From CAZDKO01 sp964506075 [NCBI: uncultured bacterium] (lineage in GTDB: Bacteria; CAZDME01; JAYEMH01): a stretch of 52,250 nucleotides of DNA. The DNA is taken from contig CAZDKO010000008.1 in NCBI GenBank assembly GCA_964506075.1, positions 1 through 52,250 on the forward strand, in the 5' to 3' direction. The notes beneath the pieces were generated by a model. That model saw only the letters and a list, made by a program, of their open reading frames with translations. It was not told where the DNA came from and did no database searches. Shown piece by piece: positions 36,099 to 43,096 of the stretch (position 1 is the stretch's first letter; every line of letters begins with the position of its first letter). The position numbers and the translations under genes were made by a program.

Positions 36099-36155
36099 CT
36101 AAAAATAGAGAGAATTTATCATTTTTAACCCGCCGCATACTCCCGGGCACCGGGG

Positions 36156-37145
36156 TTAAATAAAAAAAGAGGCGTTATCTTTAGAAAAAATTCCTTTAGC
36201 GGCTTTATATCCTTCTAATATCGCTTCTTTCCCCCGGTAAAACTCCAAGACGTCAATGCAACCCGTTTTGGGAGAGATGATTATGTTTGCTTCTTTCTCT
36301 TTTAAGCTGGCTATTTCATATTCCATCGTATAAAGCGCCTGAAGAATGGCATCAAAGATATTGGGCGTATCGGGGTCTATCCTCGGGGTTCCCTTTAAAA
36401 ACTTGGCGGTGAAAGCATCAATTAACCTTTGAAAATTTTCAACCCTATCTTTATTTTCCTGGATAAGTTTGTTAATCTTATCGTTTAGCGCCTCCATGGT
36501 GACGCTCCCGGGGAGAGAAACAGAAGAAGGTTTCTTTTTTGGGGCGGGGGCCGGCGGTTTTTTTCTCTGATATTTATTGATAACGTTACAGGCAATAACG
36601 AAATTTGCCCCCATATCTTTAACTATTTTTACCGGCAGGGGATTTACTATTCCGCCATCCATCAAGAATCTATTTTTAAATTTCACCGCCATAAATATGC
36701 CGGGAATAGCAATACTGGCTCCCACGGCCTCTATCACTGACCCCTCTCTTATTATTACTTCTTCACCCGTATTAACATCGGTGGCGACCACGGCCAGCGG
36801 CATTAACAAATCTTTAAATTCTACGTCTCCGATTAAAGTCTTAAGAAGCTCTTTAACCTTTTTACCGTAAATAACCCCCTTAAAAAGCAAAGCCACATTG
36901 GGGTCGGCCAAACGGGCTAATTGTTTCCAGTCTGTCTTAAGGACAATTTCTTCCAGGCTCCCTATTTCTCCCCACCTGGCATAACAGGCGCCCACTAGCG
37001 CCCCCATGCTGGAACCGGCTATAACTTCAACCGGGACATCTTTTTCCTTGAGTGCCTTTAAGACACCGATATGAGCTAAACCTCTGGCGGCGCCGCTGCC
37101 TAAAGCTAAACCGATTTTCTTTTTCTCTTTATTGCCGGAAATCAT
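36156..37145 (-). CDS. Cytosolic patatin-like phospholipase (RssA-type)
   Basis: 329 residues, no signal peptide. Oxyanion loop GSGAARGLAHIGVL, nucleophile elbow AGSSMGALVG, and catalytic Asp in MDGGIVNPLPV are all present. After the patatin core (about 10-195) comes a Pro/Ala/Lys linker (KKPPAPAPKKKPSS) and a C-terminal domain of about 115 residues that is rich in charged helix and belongs to no family I can name. Unlike the 743-residue type Vd protein it lacks POTRA and barrel. The substrate is presumably a lysophospholipid or acyl ester. The GGGAGGG ribosome site lies immediately after the ilvBN terminator. Confidence 0.87.
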   Translation of the reverse strand: MISGNKEKKKIGLALGSGAARGLAHIGVLKALKEKDVPVEVIAGSSMGALVGACYARWGEIGSLEEIVLKTDWKQLARLADPNVALLFKGVIYGKKVKELLKTLIGDVEFKDLLMPLAVVATDVNTGEEVIIREGSVIEAVGASIAIPGIFMAVKFKNRFLMDGGIVNPLPVKIVKDMGANFVIACNVINKYQRKKPPAPAPKKKPSSVSLPGSVTMEALNDKINKLIQENKDRVENFQRLIDAFTAKFLKGTPRIDPDTPNIFDAILQALYTMEYEIASLKEKEANIIISPKTGCIDVLEFYRGKEAILEGYKAAKGIFSKDNASFFI

Positions 37146-37157
37146 ATTTCCCTCCCG

Positions 37158-37196
37158 AAAAAACCGGTCTGTTCAAAATATATTTTTCAGGACCGG
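37158..37196 (-). terminator. Terminator of ilvBN
   Basis: On the minus strand CCGGTCCTG pairs with CAGACCGG (8 pairs, one bulge) across a 16-base AT-rich loop, then TTTTTT. It lies about 110 bases after the ilvN stop and just ahead of the patatin ribosome site, so it may also limit read-through into that gene. Confidence 0.6.
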
Positions 37197-37308
37197 ACCC
37201 ATAAAATTCTACATTTTTTATCTGTCTTTGGCAAGGGAAAATAAGATAATTTTGCCGGTTACCTTACGCCTCCCTTTATTCCACGGACCGGAAATCACGT
37301 TTACCGGA

Positions 37309-37602
37309 TTATTCTCCATCTTTAATAAACCCGTAGAACCGATTAAACAGGATGCGGTCAGAATCCTCGCGTAAACTGACGCTCAATACGTCGTAAAGCT
37401 TCTGTAATTGCTTGATTATCTGTTTGAGGCGGCCGTTTCTTTTAACCAGAATATACATCCGGCTTTTAGTTGCACCTATGGGGCCGCATAAAATTGCTTC
37501 CATATTAAAACTCCGCCGGGAAAATAATCCCGTAATGTGCGCCATCACCCCGGGATGGTTTCTAACGGTCAGTTCAATAATGGTACCGGTTGTTTTATTC
37601 AT
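37309..37602 (-). CDS. ilvN: Acetolactate synthase small (regulatory) subunit
   Basis: 97 residues from the ATG at 37602 (a GTG one codon earlier is possible). A single ACT domain, TIIELTVRNHPGVMAHITGLFSRRSFNMEAI, binds valine in this family and controls the large subunit. Short IlvN proteins of about 80-100 residues are known; the longer type has a second domain, lacking here. The start lies inside the end of ilvB (8-base overlap, ATGAATAA) with a GGGGG ribosome site, so the two are translationally coupled. Feedback by valine is likely but depends on unseen residues. Confidence 0.93.
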   Translation of the reverse strand: MNKTTGTIIELTVRNHPGVMAHITGLFSRRSFNMEAILCGPIGATKSRMYILVKRNGRLKQIIKQLQKLYDVLSVSLREDSDRILFNRFYGFIKDGE

Positions 37603-39268
37603 CACTATCACCCCCTATCATCTCATAATTTCCCGCCCCGGGCGGAACTATAGGCATAACCTTTTCCGCGTAGTGGATGGGCACATTAATCAGACCTGGC
37701 CCGTCTTCGGCTAAAGCTCTGGATAAAATTCTCATCGGCTCTCCGGTCTTAGCCAGGTCATAGCCTTGAATACCAAAATCCCGGGCGATTCCCGTAAAAT
37801 CAGGATTGGTTTTGAATTTAGACCCGATGTATCGGCCGCCGTAAAATAACTCCTGTTGCTGCCGCACCAGCCCCAGATGCCCGTTATTAATGATGATAAT
37901 GGTCACCTTTAAATTCAAATCGGCTAAGGTGGCCAATTCCTGAATGTTCATCAAAAACGAACCGTCTCCGCTGATACATATTATGCGTTTATCAGGGCAC
38001 TCTAAAGCCGCGCCGATAGCCGCCGGAAGACCAAAGCCCATCGTACCCAATCCCCCGGAAGTCAGCCAGGTCCGCGGTTTTTTAAACGGATAAACCTGCG
38101 CCGCCCACATCTGATGTTGCCCCACGTCGGTAACGATAATCGTCTCGGGTGTAACCATTCCACTCATATTACGGATAAGATTGACCGGGTGCAAAGGATT
38201 TTGACTTTTCGTCATAATAAAAGGATACCTCTTTTTTATTTCCTTAATACGCACCAGCCATCTCCGGCGGCGGTCAGAATTAATATAAGGAATTAATCCT
38301 TTTAAAGCCGCACCGATATCAGCCGTTATGGAGAAATGAGCTTTTTTTATTTTATCAATTTCCGCCCGGTCTATATCAATATGAATTATTTTCGCCCGGG
38401 GACAGAATTTTTTGATGTTCCCGGTGGCCCGGTCGTCAAAACGCACGCCCAGAGCCAGAAGTAAATCCGCTTCGTTGATAACCAGGTTAGTGAAACGGGC
38501 TCCGTGCATACCCAGCATACCCAGATATAAAGGGTCATCCGACGGAAAAGAACCCAGTCCCATTAACGTTGAAGCAACCGGAATGGAATTTTTTTTAGCC
38601 AACTCATAAAGTTCCCTGCAGGCGTTTGAATGAATGATTCCGCCGCCGATATAAAGAAGAGGCTTTTCTGATTCATTAATCATTCCGGCTGCCCGTCTTA
38701 TCCGGCCATTATCAAGACTATGGAATTTTTCTTTTTTCACCGCTTTGGGCCACTCGTTAATCTCAACTTCTTCTAACTGAACATCTTTAGGAATATCAAT
38801 AGCCACCGGCCCGGGCCTCCCTGATTCAGCGATTTTAAAAGCCTCAGGGATAACCTTTATTAATTCCTTCGCGGAACGGACCAGGAAATTATGCTTGGTA
38901 ATGGGTAAAGTCAGACCATAGGTGTCAACTTCCTGGAAAGCATCAGTCCCTAAAAGGGAGGTGGAAACCTGTCCGGTAAGGACAATAATCGGAATAGAAT
39001 CTAATCTGGCGTCGGCAATAGCGGTTATTAAATTGGTTGCTCCCGGTCCGCTGGTCGCCAGACAAACAGCCGCTTTCCCCGTTACCCTGGCCATACCCTG
39101 GGCGATAAAACCGGCTCCCTGTTCATGCCGCGCCAGGACGTGCTCTATCCGGCTTTTATAAAGCGCATCGTAAATGGGTAAATTCGCTCCGCCGGGAATG
39201 CCGGCAATTTTGGTAATTCCCTCTCTTTCCAGCAATTTGACTATAATTTCTGCGCCGTTATATTTCAT
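37595..39268 (-). CDS. ilvB: Acetolactate synthase large (catalytic) subunit
   Basis: 557 residues; a TPP-dependent enzyme making acetolactate or acetohydroxybutyrate for valine, leucine and isoleucine. E49 in RHEQGAGFIAQGMAR activates TPP. Central FAD-binding region about 190-330, and TPP/Mg motif ISGDGSFLMNIQELATLADLNLKVTIIIINN near the C-terminus. The length is typical. It is followed by coupled ilvN; ilvC, ilvD and leu genes are not in the window. Its 440-base leader has a strong promoter and two tandem attenuators, so expression should track charged branched-chain tRNA. Confidence 0.96.
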   Translation of the reverse strand: MKYNGAEIIVKLLEREGITKIAGIPGGANLPIYDALYKSRIEHVLARHEQGAGFIAQGMARVTGKAAVCLATSGPGATNLITAIADARLDSIPIIVLTGQVSTSLLGTDAFQEVDTYGLTLPITKHNFLVRSAKELIKVIPEAFKIAESGRPGPVAIDIPKDVQLEEVEINEWPKAVKKEKFHSLDNGRIRRAAGMINESEKPLLYIGGGIIHSNACRELYELAKKNSIPVASTLMGLGSFPSDDPLYLGMLGMHGARFTNLVINEADLLLALGVRFDDRATGNIKKFCPRAKIIHIDIDRAEIDKIKKAHFSITADIGAALKGLIPYINSDRRRRWLVRIKEIKKRYPFIMTKSQNPLHPVNLIRNMSGMVTPETIIVTDVGQHQMWAAQVYPFKKPRTWLTSGGLGTMGFGLPAAIGAALECPDKRIICISGDGSFLMNIQELATLADLNLKVTIIIINNGHLGLVRQQQELFYGGRYIGSKFKTNPDFTGIARDFGIQGYDLAKTGEPMRILSRALAEDGPGLINVPIHYAEKVMPIVPPGAGNYEMIGGDSDE

Positions 39269-39300
39269 AAATTTTTCTCCTTTTCCAGTTCGGTAAAAAT

Positions 39301-39335
39301 AAAAAAACCCCTGCCGGTGCCGCCACCAGCAGGGG
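39301..39335 (-). terminator. Second ilvBN attenuator terminator
   Basis: In the minus-strand transcript CCCCTGCTGGTGGCGGCACCGGCAGGGG-type pairing spans 39335-39308 (CCCCTGC with GCAGGGG, GGTG with CACC), followed by seven T, 33 bases before the ilvB ATG. Its 5' arm can instead pair with CCACCGTAGGGG at 39368-39357, which overlaps the stop codon of leader peptide 2. Confidence 0.85.
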
Positions 39336-39359
39336 CCTGATAATTAAATAGATACACCC

Positions 39360-39455
39360 CTACGGTGGAGGCTTTCTTACAAGACCTACCGATAACCACA
39401 GTGTATTAATAGAAATAATCAGGTTGATTTTTTGCTCTTTTAAAAGAGGTCTCAT
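39360..39455 (-). CDS. ilvBN leader peptide 2 (Ile/Leu-rich)
   Basis: 31 residues, starting MRPLLKEQ. The core INLIISINTLWLSVGLV has three Ile, four Leu and two Val codons among 17, and the peptide ends RKPPP-stop. The CCT-CCA-CCG-TAG end is itself the antiterminator strand, so ribosome position decides RNA folding, as in classical attenuation. Its ribosome site is weak (AGGG, about 16 bases upstream), which is a reservation. Role inferred: sense charged Ile/Leu tRNA. Confidence 0.72.
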   Translation of the reverse strand: MRPLLKEQKINLIISINTLWLSVGLVRKPPP

Positions 39456-39516
39456 TTTAGTTTTTATTATCCCTGTAATTTTACGGCCTTAAATAAACGT
39501 TTATCTAAATAGACAA

Positions 39517-39557
39517 AAAAAAGCCCCCGTCAGTTTTTCACCAACAGGGGCTTTTTT
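39517..39557 (-). terminator. First ilvBN attenuator terminator
   Basis: In the minus-strand transcript AAAAAAGCCCCTGT pairs with ACGGGGGCTTTTTT (14 positions, one G-U) around a 13-base loop, then a run of eight T. The 5' arm and loop (39550-39534) can alternatively pair with TTTTTCACC plus GAGGG at 39599-39585, near the end of leader peptide 1. Confidence 0.85.
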
Positions 39558-39575
39558 ACTTTAACTATTAACCTG

Positions 39576-39668
39576 TCACTTTATCCCTCCGGTGAAAAAG
39601 CTATCCACCGCTACTACTACGGTAGCAACGAGTAAATTTCCGTCTAACAAGAGTTTTTTCTGTAACAT
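39576..39668 (-). CDS. ilvBN leader peptide 1 (Leu/Val-rich)
   Basis: 30 residues from ATG at 39668: MLQKKLLLDGN, then LLVATVVVAV, then DSFFTGGIK-stop. Ten of the first 21 residues are Leu or Val, with runs of three each (CTC TTG TTA; GTA GTA GTA). This resembles known ilvB-type leader peptides with Val runs. A GTG nine bases upstream is an alternative start; GGTGA precedes the ATG. The end of the frame pairs with the following terminator's 5' arm. Role inferred: sense charged Leu/Val tRNA. Confidence 0.78.
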   Translation of the reverse strand: MLQKKLLLDGNLLVATVVVAVDSFFTGGIK

Positions 39669-39709
39669 AGCTTTCACCGTGAAGTTTTATTTAAGATTTC
39701 GGTAGTTAA

Positions 39710-39739
39710 AATATACCACAAACAATCCGTATCTGTCAA
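39710..39739 (-). promoter_or_regulatory. Promoter of ilvBN
   Basis: On the minus strand TTGACA (39739-39734), 18 bases, TATATT (39715-39710). The start near 39703 lies 35 bases before leader peptide 1 and just after the typA stop, so ilvBN has its own transcript. Confidence 0.8.
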
Positions 39740-39769
39740 GTTTTTCCAGTATCCCTGGATGTTTTATTT

Positions 39770-41605
39770 TTAATTAGCCCTGTCTTTACGACTCAGTCGT
39801 TTCCGGTCTACTTCTTTTAAATACATTTTCCTGATGCGGACATTCTGAGGGGTAACTTCAACTAATTCATCGTCTTCAATAAATTCAAGAGCCAGTTCAA
39901 GAGTCATTTGCCGGGGAGGTATGAGCTGGATGGCATCGTCAGAACCGGCTGCCCGCATATTAGTTAATTTTTTCCCTTTGATTACGTTTACGACCAGGTC
40001 AGGTCCTTTGTTATTTACCCCTATAATCATTCCTTCGTACACCCGGCATCCGGGACTAACAAAAATATCTCCCCGCGGCTGTAAATTATAGAGCGCGTAA
40101 GCCGTTGCTTCCCCGTCAGCGTGGGCGATAAGAACACCTTCTTGCCGACCGGGCATTTCTCCTTTATAGGTCTGATATTCAAGAAAATTCTGGTATATAA
40201 CGCCGCTGCCGCGGGTCATCAGCAGAAAATCGCTGCGGAATCCGATTAAGGCTCTGGAGGCAATAATAAATTCCATCCGAATAGTGCCTGACGACGTTGT
40301 TTTCAGGCTTCGCGTTTCTGCCTTCCTGGCTCCCAGCGCCTGCATAACGGCACCCTGATACTCAGCATCGGCTTCAATAGTCACCTCTTCAACCGGCTCC
40401 AGTATCTGCCCACCCATTTTCTTTAAAATAACCTTGGGCTGGGAAACTTCTAATTCATATCCTTCACGGCGCATTGTTTCTATTAAAATAGCCAGATGCA
40501 GTTCTCCGCGTCCGGAAACCTTAAACCGTTCTCCCCCATCAACCTCTTCAACCTTTAGTCCCACATTAATCATTGCTTCGTGCTGAAGTCTTTCCCTTAT
40601 ATGCCGCGAAGTCAAAAATTTTCCTCCGTCTTTGCCGGAGAGGGGACTGGTATTATGAGAAAAATTCATAGAAATCGTCGGCTCATCAATTTTAATCACC
40701 GGTAAACCCCTGGGTTCATTAACGCTGGCGAGTGTCTCCCCGACCTCTACCTCTTCAACACCGGCAATGGAAACGATATCCCCGGCGACTGCTTCTTCAA
40801 CCTCAATCCGGTTTAAACCCCGGTACTTCATAATTCTGGTGACCTTGCCTTTAGAAATAGTCCCGTTTCGTTTCACTAAAGCCACCGGCTCTCCAATGCG
40901 AATACAACCGTGAAAAATACGCCCGATAGCAATCCGTCCGACGTACGAATCATAGTCCAGCATGGTTATCTGCATCTGAAAAGGTAAATCCGGGTCAGCC
41001 ACCGGAGGTAATACCCGGTGGAGAATAGTCTCTAAAAGCGGTTTCATCGACTCCTTCGGCTCATCAAGGTCAAGTATCGCGTAGCCCTCTTTCCCCGAGG
41101 CATAACAAATCGGAAAATCCAGTTGTTCATCCGAGGCATTCAATTCACAGAAAAGGTCAAAGGTCATATCAGCCACTTCATCCGGCCGGGCGTTGGGGCG
41201 GTCAATTTTATTGATAACCAGAATCGGCTTTAAATGGAGCTCCAGCGATTTCTTTAATACAAATTTTGTCTGCGGCATCGGTCCTTCAACTGCATCAACT
41301 AAAAGAAGCACCCCTTCAACCATCTTCAGGATACGTTCCACTTCACTGCCGAAATCGGCATGGCCCGGCGTATCAACAATATTACAATGTATCCCCTTAT
41401 ACTCAAAAGACGCATTTTTGGAAAGGATAGTAATCCCTCTTTCCTTTTCCAGAGGGTTTGAATCCATAATAGTCACTTCCCCTTCCTTAAAAGTATGAGC
41501 GCCCGTATATTTGAGTAAAGCGTCAATAAGGGTTGTTTTTCCATGGTCAACGTGCGCGATAATTGCCACGTTCCGCACGTCTTTTCTTCTTTTTTGAGTT
41601 ATCAT
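39770..41605 (-). CDS. typA: Ribosome-associated GTPase TypA/BipA
   Basis: 611 residues, a translational GTPase related to EF-G. G1 AHVDHGKTTL, G2 region ERGITI, G3 DTPGHADFG and G4 NKIDRPNARP are intact. Domains II-III and V follow (ADPDLPFQMQITMLDYDSYVGRI; RGELHLAILIETMRREGYE), and the BipA-specific C-terminal domain holds GVLIAHADGEATAYALYNLQPRG and NVIKGKKLTNMRAAGSDDAI. It aids ribosome assembly and stress/cold growth. The ATG at 41605 has an AAGGGGAC site; a GTG-type upstream extension would lie within the leader terminator. Promoter and a leader terminator are listed. Confidence 0.96.
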   Translation of the reverse strand: MITQKRRKDVRNVAIIAHVDHGKTTLIDALLKYTGAHTFKEGEVTIMDSNPLEKERGITILSKNASFEYKGIHCNIVDTPGHADFGSEVERILKMVEGVLLLVDAVEGPMPQTKFVLKKSLELHLKPILVINKIDRPNARPDEVADMTFDLFCELNASDEQLDFPICYASGKEGYAILDLDEPKESMKPLLETILHRVLPPVADPDLPFQMQITMLDYDSYVGRIAIGRIFHGCIRIGEPVALVKRNGTISKGKVTRIMKYRGLNRIEVEEAVAGDIVSIAGVEEVEVGETLASVNEPRGLPVIKIDEPTISMNFSHNTSPLSGKDGGKFLTSRHIRERLQHEAMINVGLKVEEVDGGERFKVSGRGELHLAILIETMRREGYELEVSQPKVILKKMGGQILEPVEEVTIEADAEYQGAVMQALGARKAETRSLKTTSSGTIRMEFIIASRALIGFRSDFLLMTRGSGVIYQNFLEYQTYKGEMPGRQEGVLIAHADGEATAYALYNLQPRGDIFVSPGCRVYEGMIIGVNNKGPDLVVNVIKGKKLTNMRAAGSDDAIQLIPPRQMTLELALEFIEDDELVEVTPQNVRIRKMYLKEVDRKRLSRKDRAN

Positions 41606-41627
41606 AATTTTCCGGGTCCCCTTAATT

Positions 41628-41648
41628 AAAAAAACCACCCGAAGGTGG
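41628..41648 (-). terminator. Terminator-like hairpin in the typA leader
   Basis: In the minus-strand transcript CCACC-TTCG-GGTGG is followed by seven T (41634-41628), ending about 22 bases before the typA ATG. No minus-strand gene precedes it, so it must act within the typA leader. Confidence 0.7.
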
Positions 41649-41698
41649 ATTGTCTAAATTTAATTCCAGATTTAAAGCCAGATTAAATTATGGGTGTA

Positions 41699-41727
41699 AT
41701 TATATCACATATTGCTTACTATGGCAA
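41699..41727 (-). promoter_or_regulatory. Promoter of typA
   Basis: On the minus strand TTGCCA (41727-41722), 17 bases, TATAAT (41704-41699), with an extended TG before the -10. The start would be near 41692, giving a leader of about 87 bases. Confidence 0.75.
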
Positions 41728-41835
41728 GAAGAAAGATTTATGGATACCCGGCCTGATTATTTGTATAGAATTATTCCATTGATAAATATATAATAATATA
41801 AGGGTTGAAATCTTGTTTAAAAAGGAGTGGTCACC

Positions 41836-42000
41836 ATGTCAATTAAAATTGGCGTAGGCGTAGGTAAAGGAACTTCCTCCTTTCAGGCCGGGAAAAATGC
41901 CGCTGAAGAAGCCCTCCATAAATTAAATGAAAATAGATGCGACTTTGTCCTGGTCTTTTCCTCGTCAAAATTCAATTTGCCAGAGTTAATACGCGGATAA
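41836..42000 (+). pseudogene. FIST N-terminal domain fragment
   Basis: 54 residues: MSIKIGVGVGKGTSSFQAGKNAAEEAL... FVLVFSSSKFNLPELIRG. This matches the opening of FIST domains (PF08495, about 200 residues: K-I-G-V-G-S...AG..AAEEAL, then LVLVFAS and ELL.GI), sensory domains thought to bind small ligands. The frame stops at TAA where the family would continue. A strong AAGGAGTGG ribosome site remains, and the stop is 20 bases from the module C binding-protein ATG. It may be a deletion remnant still translated as a short upstream frame, or a micro-protein. Confidence 0.7.
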
Positions 42001-42020
42001 TAAACTGGAGGGGTGTTTAA

Positions 42021-43031
42021 ATGGATATAACTAAAAAAATTAAAACCAGAGGGCGGCAAATGCTGATTTTAACTGTTTTAGTTATGGCTTGTGTGTGCTT
42101 AAACGGCTGCGGAGGAGAAAAACAAAAGGTGTATCGGGTCGGTATCCTCTCCGGATTGGAATACATTGCCGATACGGGAGAGGGATTTAAAGCCGGAATG
42201 ACTGAGCTGGGTTATATGGAGGGTAAAAATATTGTTTACGATGTCCGGCAAGCTGATTTTCCTATCGGGAACGAGCCCATAATACAAAAATTCATAGAAG
42301 AAGGGGTGGACTTGATTTTTGTTTTTCCAACCGAAGCATCCATGGAAGCCAAGAAAGTTACCTCGGGGACAAACGTTCCGGTAGTTTTTGCCATTGCCAA
42401 TACAGAAGGTACGGGGCTGGCGGATAATATCCGCGAACCCGGCGGAAATATCACCGGCATCCGTTATCCCGGGCCGGATATTGCGCTTAAGCGCCTTGAA
42501 ATTATGCTTGAGCTGGTCCCTCAAGCCAAACGAATATGGATACCCTATCAACGGGGTTATCCCATTGTCTCCAGCCAGTTGGAAGTATTACATCCGGCCG
42601 CTTCTTCCCTCGGGATAACGCTTTTGGAATGTCCCGCTTCTGATGCAGCCGAAATTCAGACCGCTTTAGACGCCATAGAGGATTCCGGCGAGCTTATGGA
42701 CGCTATATTATTCGTAGCTGAACCTCTGACCGTAACGCCTGATGTCTTTGCGGTAATGGGTAAGTTTGCCCTTAAGCACAATATCCCTATCGGCGGCGCT
42801 TTGATGTCGGTGGGAGGATACGAATCTATTTTTGGTGTCCATGTGGATAACTTCGCCGTAGGTAAACAGGCGGCCCTTCCGGCGGATAAAATCTTAAGAG
42901 GGATACCGGCCGGGAAAATTCCTGTTGTTTCCGCCGAGAGTTATTTTGAGATAAATTACAGGGCGATTAAACAATTCGGGTTAAATGTAAGTGAAGGCTT
43001 GCTGAGCCGGGCCAACAAAATAATTCGTTAA
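42021..43031 (+). CDS. ABC_sub_bind family lipoprotein (module C)
   Basis: 336 residues. A lipobox LNGC places the lipidated Cys at C30, so unlike the module A and B proteins it is membrane-tethered. ABC_sub_bind landmarks follow: YRVGILSGLEYIADTG, LIFVFPTEASMEAKKV, VPVVFAIANTEGTGLADNIREPGGNITGIRYPG and AKRIWIPYQRGYPI. No permease or ATPase is nearby. It ends 65 bases before a histidine kinase, repeating the binding-protein/kinase order of the other modules. A GGAGGGG ribosome site precedes the ATG. Ligand unknown. Confidence 0.88.
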   Translation: MDITKKIKTRGRQMLILTVLVMACVCLNGCGGEKQKVYRVGILSGLEYIADTGEGFKAGMTELGYMEGKNIVYDVRQADFPIGNEPIIQKFIEEGVDLIFVFPTEASMEAKKVTSGTNVPVVFAIANTEGTGLADNIREPGGNITGIRYPGPDIALKRLEIMLELVPQAKRIWIPYQRGYPIVSSQLEVLHPAASSLGITLLECPASDAAEIQTALDAIEDSGELMDAILFVAEPLTVTPDVFAVMGKFALKHNIPIGGALMSVGGYESIFGVHVDNFAVGKQAALPADKILRGIPAGKIPVVSAESYFEINYRAIKQFGLNVSEGLLSRANKIIR

Positions 43032-43096
43032 ATCCCAACCCGGATAATCTTGAAAAAATTATGGGGATTTTAACCGGGAATTTATAAATCGTAAAA

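Noticed and set aside
39269-39769. T-box riboswitch for ilvBN
   Set aside because: No AGGGTGGNACCGCG antiterminator sequence or specifier stem; two leader peptides with matching antiterminators explain the region better.
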